Origin: Geomobilimonas luticola
Lineage (GTDB): Bacteria; Desulfobacterota; Desulfuromonadia; Geobacterales; Geobacteraceae
DNA length: 64,000 nucleotides
Assembly (NCBI RefSeq): GCF_018476905.1
Contig: NZ_JAHCVK010000001.1
Span: 1,240,001-1,304,000 of the forward strand
Reading direction: 5' to 3'
Shown: one piece after another, positions 63,132 to 64,000 of the stretch
Layout of the letters: the number at the start of each line of letters is the position of its first letter
How positions within the stretch are numbered: the first letter of the stretch is position 1
Program-made: the position numbers and the translations under genes
Notes under the pieces: model-generated
Database searches by the model: none
The model's input: the letters and a program-made list of their open reading frames with translations, nothing else
Told to the model about the DNA's origin: nothing

Positions 63132-64000
63132 TTTCCGCCTCCCTTGGCAATTTTCTTGATGTCCAGATTGATTCCTTCGCTGATGACCAGTGTCACCGGC
63201 TTTGTGGCTCCGACTTCTATGACCGGCATGGTTTGCCTGGCCAGTTCCATGTAAAACTTCTGGATCTCTTTGAAGCCACTCGACAGGCCGGACCCAAGCC
63301 CAGACATGGCAATGTCTTTGGGGTCAACGGTTTGTGTTGTACCGAGAGGGCTTACGGACATGGTCGTGGCCGCAGACTTAATCGCGTCACCGGCACCGCC
63401 GAAAAAGCCGGCCAACATGCTCCTGGCGATCATGGAGCCCATCTTGGCAACGACCCGGCCTCGCAGGCCAATTTTGCCGTCTTCATCAACGACGAACCCT
63501 TTGATCTTCTGGTCGACTACCGCCTGCCCCTTACGGTCGAGACATGACAAGGAAACGAGCAGCAGTTCCGCACGCTCGGTGGCCAGGTTCCCCTTGCCGT
63601 CGGCTATAACAAAGCACCCTTTGAGGTTTGCTTTGACGCTATTGGGCAGTACCGCTGGAGTCTTTACCCTGAGCAGCACCGGTACCGGATTTCCTTTGGC
63701 TTCCGAAGTGGTTGGAGCGTCCAAGCCACTCAACAGAGTCGCCTCCATAAAGGAAGGTGGCAGATAGACCGAGACGGTCCCGACGTCTTTTTTTTTATCT
63801 TCCGCATCAGCCTTGGCGTGCTTGCCTGATCCAGGAGACGAGACGATGGCGATATCGCCGATTTCGGTTTCGGGTGGAGATTGCAACTGGCCTGCAGCCA
63901 TTCCTTGAGGTGCGGCAGGTGGGGGAGGAAGCGAAAAGCTGCTGCTTTGCGGCATCGGTGGAAGTGGCGGCAACGGCTGTTTTGATATCACTGTCCTGCC
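63128..64000 (-). CDS. traB: F-type conjugation protein TraB (N-terminus beyond window)
   Basis: Frame is open through base 64000, so the start is outside. A Pro-rich stretch (PLPPLPPMP) links to the C-terminal VirB10-like domain: GTVSVYLPPSFMEATLLSG, LRVKTPAVLP, CFVIADGKGNL, and the TraB/VirB10 end KPVTLVISEG. Family knowledge: spans inner membrane to outer-membrane core. Overlaps traV by 4 bases. Confidence 0.9.
   Translation of the reverse strand, partial: GRTVISKQPLPPLPPMPQSSSFSLPPPPAAPQGMAAGQLQSPPETEIGDIAIVSSPGSGKHAKADAEDKKKDVGTVSVYLPPSFMEATLLSGLDAPTTSEAKGNPVPVLLRVKTPAVLPNSVKANLKGCFVIADGKGNLATERAELLLVSLSCLDRKGQAVVDQKIKGFVVDEDGKIGLRGRVVAKMGSMIARSMLAGFFGGAGDAIKSAATTMSVSPLGTTQTVDPKDIAMSGLGSGLSSGFKEIQKFYMELARQTMPVIEVGATKPVTLVISEGINLDIKKIAKGGGK

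Overview
The window looks like part of an integrative conjugative element (ICE) or large conjugative plasmid of a proteobacterium. The F-type (MPF-F) transfer genes, the run of small accessory genes and the general codon use would suit a Geobacter-like Desulfuromonadota host, but no rRNA, tRNA or housekeeping gene is present to prove it, so the host assignment is a weak inference.

Layout. (1) 1-5.1 kb, plus strand: ICE accessory genes. These are the end of a CobT/NorD-like VWA protein, several small acidic or zinc-binding hypotheticals, a CHC2 (DnaG-type) zinc-finger protein, a RadC-like JAB protein and a 45-aa ORF. Five of them are preceded by GC-rich stem-loop leaders of one recurring design. 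(2) 5.1-6.8 kb: a Fic protein with an AbiEi-like N-terminus, behind a promoter threaded through four direct repeats at exact 24-bp spacing. (3) 6.8-11.6 kb: a bacterial ubiquitin-like conjugation operon on the minus strand (Multi_ubiq protein, E2 family E, JAB-E1 fusion, DUF6527), divergent from a CapW/BrxR-type WYL regulator, a RlaP-like nucleotidyltransferase and a molybdenum-carrier/SLOG protein. (4) 11.7-15.1 kb: a beta-CASP metallo-beta-lactamase hydrolase coupled to a PD-(D/E)XK-like protein, plus two small genes. (5) 15.1-17.4 kb: a tyrosine recombinase with small partners and a WGR-domain protein. (6) 17.8-24.2 kb: a three-gene set of SNF2-like helicase, PLD-family protein and DUF6361 protein. 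(7) 24.3-28 kb: an ArdC-like protein, a YkgJ-type cysteine cluster protein, a GIY-YIG/DUF4357 nuclease and two hypotheticals. (8) 28-45.3 kb: a methylation-associated defence system (MADS): HTH regulator MAD1 (divergent), two N6-adenine methyltransferases (MAD2 and MAD5 type), specificity subunit MAD3, NERD/dual-kinase/ATPase protein MAD6, MAD7 and ATPase MAD8. No MAD4-like AAA ATPase is visible. (9) 45.6-64 kb, minus strand: the conjugation operon traB(partial)-traV-traC-orf667-traN-traW-lipoprotein-traU-trbC-trbI-S26 peptidase-orf83-orf246-traG-orf107.

Taken together, the transfer machinery and ICE accessory genes flank a roughly 40-kb defence and anti-restriction island. Several modules carry their own switch: a leaderless HTH gene over a 22-bp palindrome for MADS, a WYL regulator over an inverted-repeat operator for the ubiquitin-like operon, and 24-bp-spaced repeats for Fic. 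The best candidates for under-described biology are the ubiquitin-like operon with a non-glycine Ubl tail, the beta-CASP/PD-(D/E)XK pair, the helicase/PLD/DUF6361 triad, the MAD4-less MADS, the ICE leader hairpins, and an enlarged cysteine-repeat TraN.
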